From the NCBI RefSeq assembly GCF_000177195.2, contig NC_015953.1, forward strand, positions 6,076,001 through 6,140,000: a DNA stretch of 64,000 bases, given 5' to 3'. The translations under genes and the position numbers were made by a program. The DNA is from Streptomyces sp. SirexAA-E (GTDB taxonomy: Bacteria; Actinomycetota; Actinomycetes; Streptomycetales; Streptomycetaceae). This document shows positions 31,531 through 41,155 of this stretch, in pieces. The notes below the pieces were generated by a model that searched no databases, had not been told where the DNA came from, and saw only the letters and a list, made by a program, of their open reading frames with translations. The stretch's first letter is position 1; the number at the start of each line of letters is the position of its first letter.

Positions 31531-33950
31531 CCATGGCGCAGCACCCACGGGCCGCGTCCGTACCGGCCGGCACCCCGACCAAGATCACCCAGGGCTCGAA
31601 GAGCCCGGGCGGCATCGGCGAGTCCACCCTGCGCCCCGACGGCACCCTCAAGGTCACCGGGGAGTTCGCGTACTCCTCGGACATGTGGCACGAGGACATG
31701 CTGTGGGGCCACACGCTCCGCTCCACCGTCGCGCACGCCGAGATCACCTCGATCGACATCGGCGAGGCACTGGCCACCCCGGGCGTCTACGCCGTCCTGA
31801 CCTACGACGACCTGCCCGCCGAGACGAAGAACTACGGGCTGGAGATCCAGGACACCCCCGTCCTCGCCCACGGCAAGGTGCGCCACCACGGCGAACCGGT
31901 GGCCCTCGTCGCCGCCGACCACCCCGAGACGGCCCGGCGCGCCGCCGCGAAGATCCGTATCGCCTACACGGACCTGCCGGTGATCACGGACGAGGCGTCC
32001 GCCACCGCGCCCGACGCGGTCCTGGTCCACGAGGGCCGCACCGACCACCACATCGGGCACGTCCCGCACCCCAACATCGTCCACCGCCAGCCCGTCGTCC
32101 GGGGTGACGCCGACGCGGCCGCCGCACGCGCCGACGTGATCGTCACCGGCGACTACGTCTTCGGGATGCAGGACCAGGCCTTCCTCGGCCCCGAGTCCGG
32201 TCTCGCCGTGCCGTCCGAGGACGGCGGGGTCGAGCTGTACGTCGCCACCCAGTGGCTGCACTCCGACCTCCGGCAGATCGCGCCCGTCCTCGGACTGCCC
32301 GAGGACAAGGTCCGCATGACGCTCTCCGGTGTCGGCGGCGCCTTCGGCGGCCGCGAGGACCTGTCGATGCAGATCCACGCCTGTCTGCTGGCGCTGCGCA
32401 CCGGCAAGCCGGTCAAGATGGTCTACAACCGCTTCGAGTCCTTCTTCGGCCACGTCCACCGGCACCCGGCGAAGCTGCACTACGAGCACGGCGCCACCAA
32501 GGACGGCAAGCTCACCCACATGAAGTGCCGGATCGTCCTGGACGGCGGCGCCTACGCCTCCGCCTCCCCGGCCGTCGTCGGCAACGCCTCCTCGCTCGCC
32601 GTGGGACCGTACGCCGTCGAGGACGTCGACATCGAGGCGATCGCCCTCTACTCCAACAACCCTCCCTGCGGCGCCATGCGCGGCTTCGGCGCGGTCCAGG
32701 CGTGCTTCGCCTACGAGGCCCAGATGGACAAGCTCGCCGCCGCGCTGGACATGGACCCCGTCGAACTGCGTCAGCTCAACGCCATGGAGCAGGGCACCCT
32801 GCTCCCCACCGGCCAGCGTGTCGACTCGCCGGCCCCGGTCGCCGAACTCCTGCGCCGCGTCAAGGCCAGGCCGCTGCCGCCCGAGCAGCAGTGGCTCTCG
32901 GCGGACGCGGAGGGCAGCTCCGTCGACGTACGCGCACTGCCCGGCGGGCTCTCCAACACCACGCACGGCGAGGGGGTCGTGCGCGGCGTCGGGTACGCCG
33001 TCGGACTGAAGAACGTCGGCTTCTCGGAGGGGTTCGACGACTACTCCACGGCCCGGGTGCGCATGGAGGTCATCAACGGTGAACCCGTCGCCACCGTGCA
33101 CACCGCGATGGCCGAGGTCGGACAGGGCGGCGTCACGGTCCACGCCCAGATCGCGCGTACCGAGCTGGGGGTCAGCCAGGTCACCATCCACCCGGCCGAC
33201 ACCCAGGTCGGCTCGGCCGGCTCCACCTCCGCCTCCCGGCAGACCTACGTCACCGGCGGCGCCGTGAAGAACTCCTGCGAGGCCGTCCGCGAACGGGTCC
33301 TGGAGATCGGCCGCCGCAGGCTCGGCACCTACCACCCGGCCTGGGCGACCGCCGAACTCCTCCTGGAGGGCGGCAAGGTCGTCACCGACGGCGGCGAGGT
33401 GCTCGCCTCCATCGCCGACGTCCTCCAGGACGAGGCGGTCGACATCGAGCAGGAGTGGCGCCACCGGCCCACCGAAGCCTTCGACCTGCGCACCGGACAG
33501 GGCAACGGCCACGTCCAGTACTCCTTCGCCGCCCACCGCGCGGTGGTGGAGGTCGACACCGAGCTCGGCCTGGTCAAGGTCATCGAGCTGGCGTGCGCCC
33601 AGGACGTCGGCAAGGCCCTCAACCCGCTCTCGGTCCAGGGCCAGATCCAGGGCGGCACCACCCAGGGGCTGGGCGTCGCCGTCATGGAGGAGATCCTCGT
33701 CGACCCGAAGACCGCGAAGGTGCGCAACCCCTCCTTCACGGACTATCTGATCCCCACGATCCTCGACACGCCGACCATCCCGGTCGACGTGCTCGAACTC
33801 GCCGACGACCACGCCCCGTACGGGCTGCGCGGCATCGGCGAGGCCCCGACCCTGTCGTCCACCCCGGCCGTCCTCGCGGCGATCCGGAACGCGACCGGGC
33901 TGGAGCTGAACAAGACACCGGTGCGCCCCGAGCACATCACCGGTACCTGA
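31527..33950 (+). CDS. Xanthine dehydrogenase, molybdopterin-binding subunit
   Basis: This large catalytic subunit (807 residues) oxidises hypoxanthine and xanthine to urate. Molybdopterin-site motifs include GGAFGGRED (about 270), GAMRGFGAVQACFA, EVGQGGVTVHAQIA and the C-terminal GLRGIGEAP, whose Glu is the catalytic base of the family. Overlap with the iron-sulfur gene as ATGA points to coupled translation. The 12-bp hairpin 12 bases downstream probably ends this transcript or reduces read-through into the permease gene. Confidence 0.94.
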   Translation: MTMAQHPRAASVPAGTPTKITQGSKSPGGIGESTLRPDGTLKVTGEFAYSSDMWHEDMLWGHTLRSTVAHAEITSIDIGEALATPGVYAVLTYDDLPAETKNYGLEIQDTPVLAHGKVRHHGEPVALVAADHPETARRAAAKIRIAYTDLPVITDEASATAPDAVLVHEGRTDHHIGHVPHPNIVHRQPVVRGDADAAAARADVIVTGDYVFGMQDQAFLGPESGLAVPSEDGGVELYVATQWLHSDLRQIAPVLGLPEDKVRMTLSGVGGAFGGREDLSMQIHACLLALRTGKPVKMVYNRFESFFGHVHRHPAKLHYEHGATKDGKLTHMKCRIVLDGGAYASASPAVVGNASSLAVGPYAVEDVDIEAIALYSNNPPCGAMRGFGAVQACFAYEAQMDKLAAALDMDPVELRQLNAMEQGTLLPTGQRVDSPAPVAELLRRVKARPLPPEQQWLSADAEGSSVDVRALPGGLSNTTHGEGVVRGVGYAVGLKNVGFSEGFDDYSTARVRMEVINGEPVATVHTAMAEVGQGGVTVHAQIARTELGVSQVTIHPADTQVGSAGSTSASRQTYVTGGAVKNSCEAVRERVLEIGRRRLGTYHPAWATAELLLEGGKVVTDGGEVLASIADVLQDEAVDIEQEWRHRPTEAFDLRTGQGNGHVQYSFAAHRAVVEVDTELGLVKVIELACAQDVGKALNPLSVQGQIQGGTTQGLGVAVMEEILVDPKTAKVRNPSFTDYLIPTILDTPTIPVDVLELADDHAPYGLRGIGEAPTLSSTPAVLAAIRNATGLELNKTPVRPEHITGT

Positions 33951-33961
33951 GAAGGGCCCTG

Positions 33962-33987
33962 GGCGGGGCGTGTCCACACGCCCCGCC
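33962..33987 (+). terminator. Hairpin after the xanthine dehydrogenase genes
   Basis: GGCGGGGCGTGT (33962-33973) and ACACGCCCCGCC (33976-33987) form a perfect 12-bp inverted repeat with a very tight turn, just after the large-subunit stop. Confidence 0.65.
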
Positions 33988-34110
33988 TCCACCTGCAAGA
34001 ACAGTTCGCCTCGGGCCGTCCCCCGGGTCGTGCGCCTCGCAGTCATCCCAAATCCCGCAATCACGACAGCTCCACGCGGGTGCCCCTGTGAACCTTGGGA
34101 GTCAGGCAAC

Positions 34111-35568
34111 ATGACCCAGCAGTCAGTGGAACCCAGGACGAGTGCGGAGGACGCGGGCCCCGGCTCGCGCGTCCCCGCGGGACGGTCCTGGCTCGACCGG
34201 TACTTCCACATATCCGACAGAGGATCGACCGTCGCGCGCGAGGTGCGCGGCGGCGTCACGACCTTCATGGCCATGGCGTACATCCTCCTGCTCAACCCGC
34301 TCATCCTGGGCGGCCAGGACGTGGACGGCCATCTGCTCGGCCGGTCCGGGCTGATCACCGCCACCGCGCTGGCCGCGGCGGCCACCACCCTGCTCATGGG
34401 CTTCGTCGGCAAGGTGCCCCTGGCGCTCGCCGCCGGGCTGAGCGTCTCCGGGGTGCTCGCCTCGCAGGTCGCCCCGGCCATGAGCTGGCCGCAGGCCATG
34501 GGCATGTGCGTGGTCTACGGCGTGGTGATCTGCCTGCTGGTCGTCACCGGGCTGCGTGAGCTGATCATGAACGCGATCCCGCTCGCGCTCAAGCACGGCA
34601 TCACCATCGGCATCGGCCTGTTCATCGCGCTCATCGGCCTCTACAAGGCCGGCTTCGTCCACCAGGGCACGGCGACCCCGCTCTCCCTCGGACCCACCGG
34701 CGAACTGGCCGGCTGGCCCGTCCTGATCTTCGGCGTGACCCTGCTGCTGATCTTCATGCTCCAGGCGCGGAACGTCCCCGGCGCGATCCTGATCGGCATC
34801 GTCGCCGGGACCCTCGCGGCCGTCGTCGTCAACGCCGTCGTCGACATCGACCCGAAGTCCTGGAGCAGCGGGCCGCCCGAGCTCAGCGGCGGGGCGGTCT
34901 CCGCACCGGACTTCTCGCTCTTCGGGGACGTCGAGTTCGGCGGCTGGGGCGACGTCGGCGTGATGACGGTCGGCCTGATCGTCTTCACCCTGGTGCTGGC
35001 CGGCTTCTTCGACGCGATGGCCACCATCATCGGGGTGGGCACGGAGGCGAACCTCGCCGACGACAAGGGCCGGATGCCGGGTCTGTCGAAGGCGCTGTTC
35101 ATCGACGGCGCCGGCGGCGCGATCGGCGGTGTCGCCGGAGGCTCCGGGCAGACCGTCTTCGTGGAGTCGGCCACCGGGGTCGGCGAGGGCGCCCGCACCG
35201 GACTCGCCTCCGTCGTCACCGGGCTCTTCTTCGCCGCCTGCCTCTTCTTCACCCCGCTCACCGCGATCGTGCCGGCCGAGGTGGCCTCCGCCGCCCTGGT
35301 CGTCATCGGCGCCATGATGATGCAGAACGCCCGGCACGTGGACTGGGGCGACCGCTCCGTCGCCGTCCCGGTCTTCCTCACCGTGGTCCTGATGCCGTTC
35401 ACGTACACCATCACCACCGGGGTGGCCGCGGGCGTCGTCTCGTACACCGCGATCAAGACCGCCCAGGGCCGGGCCCGCGACGTCGGCGCCTTCATGTGGG
35501 TCCTGACGTTCGTCTTCCTCGTCTACTTCGCCCTGCACCCGATCGAGAGCTGGCTCGGCGTCAGCTGA
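34111..35568 (+). CDS. Purine permease, AzgA-like NCS2 family
   Basis: This 485-residue membrane transporter has about 12-14 hydrophobic segments. It carries AzgA-branch hallmarks: REVRGGVTTFMAMAYILLLNP near the start, FDAMATIIGVGTEA in the middle, and GSGQTVFVESATGVGEGARTGL, the substrate-site loop. AzgA proteins import hypoxanthine, guanine or adenine by proton symport, which fits supply of the adjacent xanthine dehydrogenase. ATG 34111 has GGGAG upstream. XdhC follows 41 bases later. Confidence 0.92.
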   Translation: MTQQSVEPRTSAEDAGPGSRVPAGRSWLDRYFHISDRGSTVAREVRGGVTTFMAMAYILLLNPLILGGQDVDGHLLGRSGLITATALAAAATTLLMGFVGKVPLALAAGLSVSGVLASQVAPAMSWPQAMGMCVVYGVVICLLVVTGLRELIMNAIPLALKHGITIGIGLFIALIGLYKAGFVHQGTATPLSLGPTGELAGWPVLIFGVTLLLIFMLQARNVPGAILIGIVAGTLAAVVVNAVVDIDPKSWSSGPPELSGGAVSAPDFSLFGDVEFGGWGDVGVMTVGLIVFTLVLAGFFDAMATIIGVGTEANLADDKGRMPGLSKALFIDGAGGAIGGVAGGSGQTVFVESATGVGEGARTGLASVVTGLFFAACLFFTPLTAIVPAEVASAALVVIGAMMMQNARHVDWGDRSVAVPVFLTVVLMPFTYTITTGVAAGVVSYTAIKTAQGRARDVGAFMWVLTFVFLVYFALHPIESWLGVS

Positions 35569-35609
35569 GCTCCCGCCGCCCTCCGCACCCCGTCAGAAGG
35601 AGACACGCC

Positions 35610-36749
35610 ATGCTGGACATCGCCGAAGAGCTCCACCGGTGGGTCGGGCAGGGCCGCGCGTTCGCCGTGGCCACCGTCGTGGCGGTCGGAGGCAGCGCGC
35701 CCCGGCAGCCGGGCGCCGCGCTCGCCGTCGACAGCGACGGCACGGCGATCGGCTCGGTCTCCGGCGGGTGTGTGGAGGGCGCGGTGTACGAGCTGTGCCG
35801 CCAGGCGCTCCTCGACGGCAGCCCCGTGCGGGAGCGCTTCGGCTACAGCGACGACGACGCGTTCGCGGTCGGGCTGACCTGCGGAGGCGTCATCGACATC
35901 CTGGTCACACCGGTGCGCGCGGACGACCCCGCGCGCCCGGTGTACGCCGCCGCGTTCGCCGCCGCGACCGGCGGCAGGGCGGCGGCGGTCGCCCGCGTCA
36001 CCGAGGGCCCCGAGGCCCTGCTCGGCCGCCCGCTGCTGGTCCGCCCCGACGGCGGTCACGAGGGCGGGCTCGGCGGACATCCCGACCTGGACCGCACCGC
36101 CGCGGCCGAGGCCCGCGCCCTGCTGGACGCGGGCCGCACCGCGACGGTCGTCATCGGTGCCGAGGGCTCGCGCTGCGGCAGCCCGGTCACCCTGCTCGTC
36201 GAGTCGAGCGTTCCGCCGCCCCGCATGATCGTCTTCGGCGCCATCGACTTCGCCGCCGCCCTGGTCCGGGCCGGCCGGTTCCTCGGCTACCACGTCACGG
36301 TCTGCGACGCCCGTCCCGTCTTCGCCACGGCCGCCCGCTTCCCGGACGCCCACGAGGTCGTCGTCGACTGGCCGCACCGCTACCTCGCGTCCACCGATGT
36401 GGACGCCCGCACGGCGCTCTGCGTCCTCACCCACGACGCCAAGTTCGACATCCCGCTGCTGGAACTGGCCCTGCGGCTGCCGGTCGGCTACGTCGGCGCG
36501 ATGGGCTCGCGCCGCACCCATCTGGAACGCAACGAGAGGCTGCGCGAGGCGGGGGTCGCCGAACACCGGCTGGCCGCGCTCCACTCGCCGATCGGACTGG
36601 ACCTCGGCGCCCGTACCCCCGAGGAGACCGCCCTGTCGATCGTGGCCGAGATCGTCGCCGGCCGGCGCGGGGGGAGCGGGGTGCCGTTGCGGGGCGCGCA
36701 CACCCCGATCCATCACGGGGACACGGCACCGCTCGCCTCGGTGGCCTGA
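35610..36749 (+). CDS. xdhC: XdhC/CoxI-family molybdenum cofactor maturation protein
   Basis: XdhC binds molybdenum cofactor, directs its sulfuration and inserts it into xanthine dehydrogenase. The 379-residue protein has an N-terminal XdhC_CoxI domain (AVATVVAVGGSAPRQPGAALAV, SVSGGCVEGAVYELC, GLTCGGVIDILV) and a C-terminal Rossmann-like XdhC_C domain (PPRMIVFGAIDFAAALVRAGRFLGYHVTVCD and VGYVGAMGSRRTH). AGAAGGAGA precedes ATG 35610. Its position after the dehydrogenase and permease fits a cofactor-loading role for this enzyme. Confidence 0.93.
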   Translation: MLDIAEELHRWVGQGRAFAVATVVAVGGSAPRQPGAALAVDSDGTAIGSVSGGCVEGAVYELCRQALLDGSPVRERFGYSDDDAFAVGLTCGGVIDILVTPVRADDPARPVYAAAFAAATGGRAAAVARVTEGPEALLGRPLLVRPDGGHEGGLGGHPDLDRTAAAEARALLDAGRTATVVIGAEGSRCGSPVTLLVESSVPPPRMIVFGAIDFAAALVRAGRFLGYHVTVCDARPVFATAARFPDAHEVVVDWPHRYLASTDVDARTALCVLTHDAKFDIPLLELALRLPVGYVGAMGSRRTHLERNERLREAGVAEHRLAALHSPIGLDLGARTPEETALSIVAEIVAGRRGGSGVPLRGAHTPIHHGDTAPLASVA

Positions 36750-36844
36750 GCAACGGCGCCGATTCCAGGGCGGGTTACCGCCACGGCGGCTTCACGCCAG
36801 ACATGGACCGTTCGCCGCGCCGCAATTGCCGGTAGATCAGCTCC

Positions 36845-39800
36845 ATGACATTTTCCCCCTCCTCCGTCTCCGGCAGGGCGAGACCCGCTCGCGCCGGGCG
36901 CAGGGCTCTGCTCGTGGCGACCGCGGTCGCCCTCGTGAGCGGTGTCATGCTCCCCGCCGCCGGATCCGCCACCGCCGCCGGACCCGCCGCCCCCCGGCCG
37001 CACACCCTGGACGACCGCCACCGGCCGCCGACCGAGAGCCACGACATCACCCTGGTCACCGGGGACGTCGTGCACTACGTGGACGGGCCGGGCGCCCAGG
37101 ACACCGTCACCGTCGACCGCCCCGACGGCGCGTCGGGCGGTGTCCGGGTGCGGCAGGCGGGCGACGAGCTGTACGTCCTGCCCGACGAGGCCACCACGCT
37201 GCTCGCGGCCGGGAAGCTCGACCGGCGGCTGTTCAACGTCACCGCCCTGGTGAAGATGGGCTACGACGACGCGGCCACCGACGGCATCCCGCTGATCGCC
37301 ACCTACCCGGCGAGCAAGGCCAGGACGCTGCCCGCCGCCCCGCGCGGCGCCACGAGGGTCCGCACCCTGGAGTCCGTCAACGGCGCGGCCCTGCACGCGG
37401 GCAAGGACACCGCACGCACCTTCTGGAGCGACATCGCCCGTACGGAGAAGGCCCGTTCGCTGGACAACGGGATAGCCCGGCTGTGGCTCGACGGCCGCTC
37501 CGAGGCCCTGCTCAAGGACTCCGTGCCGCAGGTCCGTGCCCCGGAGGCCTGGGCCGCCGGGTTCGACGGCAAGGGCGTCAAGGTCGCCGTCCTGGACACC
37601 GGTATCGACGCCGACCACCCGGACGTCAAGGACCGCGTCCTCGCCTCCAGGAGCTTCGTGCCCGGCGAGGAGGTCGACGACAAGAACGGCCACGGCACCC
37701 ACGTCGCCTCCACCATCGCGGGTTCCGGCGCCGCCTCGCAGGGCGCCAACAAGGGCGTCGCGCCCGGCGCCGGACTGCTCGTGGGCAAGGTCCTCGGCGA
37801 CGAGGGCTCGGGTGCCGACTCGGGCATCATCGAGGCGATGGAGTGGGCGAAGGCCGAGGGTGCCGACGTCGTCTCCATGAGCCTGGGCTCGCCGGTGCCC
37901 GACGACGGCTCCGACCCCATGTCCCTGGCCGTGGACGCGCTCTCCGTGGACGGCGGCCCGCTGTTCGTGATCGCCGCGGGCAACGCGTACGGCGCGGGCA
38001 CCATCGGATCGCCCGGATCGGCCGAGGCGGCGCTCACCGTCGCCGCCGTCGACAAGAGCGACGACCGCGCGGACTTCTCGTCGATGGGTCCCCTCGTCGG
38101 CACGTACGGCCTGAAGCCGGACCTGTCCGCGCCCGGTGTCGACATCGACGCCGCCGCCTCGCAGTCGGTCCCCGGCGTCCAGGGCATGTACCAGTCGATG
38201 TCCGGTACGTCGATGGCGACCCCGCACGTGGCCGGCGCCGCCGCGATCCTGAAGCAGCGCCACCCCGACTGGTCGGGCGAGCGCGTCAAGGACGCGCTGA
38301 TGAGCACCTCCGCGCGGCTGCCCGGCCGCACCCCGTACGAGCAGGGCACCGGACGGCTGGACGTGAAGGCGGCGATCGACACGACGATCGAGGCCACCGG
38401 TTCGGTCGAGGTCGCCTCGTACGCCTGGCCGCACAGCGCGGACGACCCGGTCGCCGAGCGCACCCTCACCTACCGCAACACGGGGGACGAGGACGTCACG
38501 CTCCACCTGGCCACCGACACGGACGCCGACGCCTACACGCTGTCGACGCCGACGCTGACCGTCCCCGCGGGCTCCACCGCCGAGGCCGTCCTCTCGCTGG
38601 ACCCGGCGAAGGTCGCGAACGACACCCGGTTCTCCGGCCAGGTCGTGGCCACCGACGCCTCGGGCGCGGTCCTCGCGCACACCGGCTTCGCGCTGCAGAA
38701 GGAGCAGGAGCTCTACGACCTGACACTCCGGATCCGCGACCGCGCGGGCAGACCCGCGGACGGGCAGGTCGTCCTCGGCGCGCTCGGAGACCCGCAGCTC
38801 GGCGTCGTCCAGGTCTCCGGCGAGACCACCCTGCGGCTGCCCCCGGGCAACTACACCGCCTGGACCGCGGTGGACGTCGACGGCGACGCCGCCGACTCGA
38901 AGGGCCTCGCCTTCCTCGCCGCTCCCGAGACGATCCTGGACAAGGCCACCACCGTCACCCTCGACGCGTCCAAGGCCCGGAAGATCAGCGTTCGTACGCC
39001 CGAGGAGACCGAGACCCGGCAGCTGCGGTACGACATGGCGCGCACCTCCCCCGAGGGGGCCGTCCAGCGTGACGCGTACCAGATCCCGCTGATCTACGAC
39101 CAGTTGTGGGCGAGCCCCACCAAGAAGGTCACCCAGGGCGGCTTCAGCTTCCTGACCCGCTGGCGCCAGGGGGAGGAGCTGATCGGCCTGACGGCCGACG
39201 GCGACGACATCCCGGTCACGGTCCAGGGCGGTTCGGTCGTCGCCGAGGACAGCGAGCGCAAGCTCACCGGTGTCTTCGTCGGTGACGGCGCCGCCGCCGA
39301 CTACCGGGGCCGCAGCGTCAAGGGGAAGGCCGTCGTGGTCACCCGCAGCGACGCGGTCGCCCCCGCGGAGCGGATCGCCAACGCCCGCGCGGCCGGCGCA
39401 CAGGCGCTCTTCGTCGTCAACGACGCCCGAGGAGTCCTGATGGAGAGCTACGCCCCCTACGGCGAGGAGACGGCGATCCCGGTCGCCTCCGTGCGCGCGG
39501 GCGCCGGGCGGGACCTGATCAGGGCGGCGCAGCGCGGCAGGAAGCTCGCCGTCGACCAGAAGAAGTTCGCCTCCTACGTCTACGACCTGGTGGACCGTCA
39601 CGACGGAACCATCCCGGACCGCTCGCTGGCCTACGCGCCGAAGGCCCGGCAACTGGCGAAGGTGCAGAACACCTTCTACGGCCACCGGGCCACGCTCGGC
39701 GGCGGCTTCCGCTACGACATCCCCGAGTACGGACCGGGCATCGGCTTCGAGGAGTACGAGAAGTACCCCGGCACCCGCACCGAGTGGGCCACCCCGCTGC

Positions 39801-40609
39801 CGGGCGCCTCCTTCTGGTACGAGAACCACTCGGTGCTCGACGCGGAGACCGAGGCCACCGGGCACGAGATGCGCAGCGCCGAGCTGGACTACGAGGCGGG
39901 CCGGACCTACCGCGACGCGTGGTTCGCCCCGGTGGTCGGACCCCGGCTCGGCACCGGCTACTGGGGGCCGTTCCGTACCTCGTACAACGACGTGCAGTTC
40001 AACATCACGCCGTGGACCGACGGGAGCGAGGGCCACTCGGGCGCGATGCCCGAGGACGAGTACGACACCACCTCCTACGCCTTCTACCAGGGCGACACCC
40101 TGATCAAGAAGGGACCGGGCCGGGCCGGATACGCCTGGGACCTCTCGCCCGAGAGGCTCCCGTACCGCCTGGTCGTGGACTCGGAGCGGGACGGCGCCCT
40201 CTGGAAGACCTCGACGCGTACGCACACCGCGTGGGACTTCGTCTCGGGTGCGCTGCCGGACGGGACGGTGCAGGCCGACATCCCGATGCTCCAACCGCGC
40301 TACGACGTGGACACCGACCTGGCGGGCGACGTCAGGGCGGGCGGGTCCGTGGAGATCGGTCTGGAGGCCGGGACCCAGGCGTGGCTGGAGGGAGCCGTGA
40401 AGGCCACCCGGGCCTCGCTCTCGGTCAGTTACGACGACGGCGCCACCTGGACCGAGGTGAAGCTGCGCAAGAAGTCGTCGGGCACGTGGTCGGTCAAGCT
40501 GCGCACGCCCGCCAAGGGCGCGGCAGCGGTCTCGCTCAGGGCGCATGCCGAGGGACCGGGCGGACTGGCCGTCGACCAGGAGATCATCAGGGCCTTCGGT
40601 CTGAAGTGA
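36845..40609 (+). CDS. Secreted subtilisin-family (S8) serine protease
   Basis: This 1254-residue extracellular protease has a signal peptide (basic start, hydrophobic core about 20-42), a propeptide to about 235, and a peptidase S8 domain with Asp251 (VLDTGID), His283 (NGHGTHVAS) and Ser456 (GTSMATPHVAG). A PA-like insert lies near 800-880. It is followed by a long C-terminal region of beta-type domains with a LRSVSY-free, Tyr/Trp-rich surface. Such large subtilisins are common in streptomycetes for protein scavenging. ATG 36845 lacks a strong ribosome site. A perfect hairpin follows 20 bases after the stop. Confidence 0.93.
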   Translation: MTFSPSSVSGRARPARAGRRALLVATAVALVSGVMLPAAGSATAAGPAAPRPHTLDDRHRPPTESHDITLVTGDVVHYVDGPGAQDTVTVDRPDGASGGVRVRQAGDELYVLPDEATTLLAAGKLDRRLFNVTALVKMGYDDAATDGIPLIATYPASKARTLPAAPRGATRVRTLESVNGAALHAGKDTARTFWSDIARTEKARSLDNGIARLWLDGRSEALLKDSVPQVRAPEAWAAGFDGKGVKVAVLDTGIDADHPDVKDRVLASRSFVPGEEVDDKNGHGTHVASTIAGSGAASQGANKGVAPGAGLLVGKVLGDEGSGADSGIIEAMEWAKAEGADVVSMSLGSPVPDDGSDPMSLAVDALSVDGGPLFVIAAGNAYGAGTIGSPGSAEAALTVAAVDKSDDRADFSSMGPLVGTYGLKPDLSAPGVDIDAAASQSVPGVQGMYQSMSGTSMATPHVAGAAAILKQRHPDWSGERVKDALMSTSARLPGRTPYEQGTGRLDVKAAIDTTIEATGSVEVASYAWPHSADDPVAERTLTYRNTGDEDVTLHLATDTDADAYTLSTPTLTVPAGSTAEAVLSLDPAKVANDTRFSGQVVATDASGAVLAHTGFALQKEQELYDLTLRIRDRAGRPADGQVVLGALGDPQLGVVQVSGETTLRLPPGNYTAWTAVDVDGDAADSKGLAFLAAPETILDKATTVTLDASKARKISVRTPEETETRQLRYDMARTSPEGAVQRDAYQIPLIYDQLWASPTKKVTQGGFSFLTRWRQGEELIGLTADGDDIPVTVQGGSVVAEDSERKLTGVFVGDGAAADYRGRSVKGKAVVVTRSDAVAPAERIANARAAGAQALFVVNDARGVLMESYAPYGEETAIPVASVRAGAGRDLIRAAQRGRKLAVDQKKFASYVYDLVDRHDGTIPDRSLAYAPKARQLAKVQNTFYGHRATLGGGFRYDIPEYGPGIGFEEYEKYPGTRTEWATPLPGASFWYENHSVLDAETEATGHEMRSAELDYEAGRTYRDAWFAPVVGPRLGTGYWGPFRTSYNDVQFNITPWTDGSEGHSGAMPEDEYDTTSYAFYQGDTLIKKGPGRAGYAWDLSPERLPYRLVVDSERDGALWKTSTRTHTAWDFVSGALPDGTVQADIPMLQPRYDVDTDLAGDVRAGGSVEIGLEAGTQAWLEGAVKATRASLSVSYDDGATWTEVKLRKKSSGTWSVKLRTPAKGAAAVSLRAHAEGPGGLAVDQEIIRAFGLK

Positions 40610-40629
40610 CCTGCTGAGAAGGTTCGGCG

Positions 40630-40669
40630 GAGGTGGTTCCGCATCCCGCGCGGGATGCGGAACCACCTC
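40630..40669. terminator. Perfect 40-base palindrome terminator
   Basis: Bases 40630-40649 are perfectly complementary to 40650-40669 (20 bp, closing on CGCG), followed by TCTTCC. It ends the subtilisin transcript upstream of the urease promoter. Confidence 0.88.
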
Positions 40670-40764
40670 TTCCCGTGCGCCCCCGACGGATCGAAATATG
40701 CCTGCTTCGCCCGTATATGGCGGTCGATAACCCCAGAAAGGGACTTTTTGCGGTGCGGAGCGAG

Positions 40765-40794
40765 TTGCCAGGAGGCTCCTGAAAGGCTTATAAG
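40765..40794 (+). promoter_or_regulatory. Predicted urease operon promoter
   Basis: TTGCCA (40765-40770) and TATAAG (40789-40794) are 18 bases apart. Transcription would start near 40801, giving a leader of about 50 bases before ureA. Confidence 0.6.
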
Positions 40795-40813
40795 AGGAGC
40801 GTGGTTCAGGCGC

Positions 40814-40831
40814 TTCCGGGAATTCCGGGAA
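40814..40831. repeat. Tandem TTCCGGGAA repeat in the urease leader
   Basis: Two exact copies of the nine-base, nearly palindromic TTCCGGGAA lie head to tail at 40814-40822 and 40823-40831, just downstream of the predicted transcription start. They could be an operator or an mRNA structure. Confidence 0.6.
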
Positions 40832-40852
40832 ATGCCGCCATGGAGGTTTCCC

Positions 40853-41155
40853 ATGTTTCTAACTCCGTCCGACACGGAGAAATTGCTGCTGAGTGTTGCC
40901 GGAATGGTCGCCCGGGACCGGCGGGAGCGCGGTGTCCTGCTGAACTATCCGGAGGCCGTCGCCCTGCTCTCCTGCTGGGTCCTGGAACGGGCCCGTGAAG
41001 GTGCCCCCGTCCATGAGCTCATGACGACCGGGCGCGCCGTCCTCACCCGCTCCGACGTGCTCGAAGGCATCCCGGAGATGCTCCACGACGTCCAGGTCGA
41101 AGCGACCTTCCCCGACGGGCGCAAGCTCGTCACGATCACCTCCCCGATCCCGTGA
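40853..41155 (+). CDS. ureA: Urease gamma subunit
   Basis: This small structural subunit (100 residues, standard length) belongs to the nickel urease that hydrolyses urea to ammonia and carbon dioxide in the cytoplasm. The family pattern MFLTPSDTEKLLLSVAGMVARDRRERGV..LNYPEA is clear, as is the DVLEGIPEMLHDVQVEATFPDG segment. GGAGGT precedes ATG 40853. The end overlaps ureB as GTGA. It is the first gene of the ureABCFGD operon. Confidence 0.96.
   Translation: MFLTPSDTEKLLLSVAGMVARDRRERGVLLNYPEAVALLSCWVLERAREGAPVHELMTTGRAVLTRSDVLEGIPEMLHDVQVEATFPDGRKLVTITSPIP

Noticed and set aside
31509..34505. Long minus-strand open frame opposite the xanthine dehydrogenase genes
   Set aside because: It lies opposite strongly conserved enzyme genes and shows no recognisable motif or ribosome site.
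36713..40666. Very long minus-strand open frame opposite the subtilisin gene
   Set aside because: It is composed mostly of Gly/Arg/Val/Asp with no domain, and mirrors the codon bias of the clear S8 protease on the plus strand. It is a typical antisense shadow of a GC-rich gene.
40700..40790. GlnR-type box upstream of urease
   Set aside because: Only a loose ATAAC-N6 half-site (near 40728) was found, without the second conserved half, so it is not reported as a nitrogen-control site.
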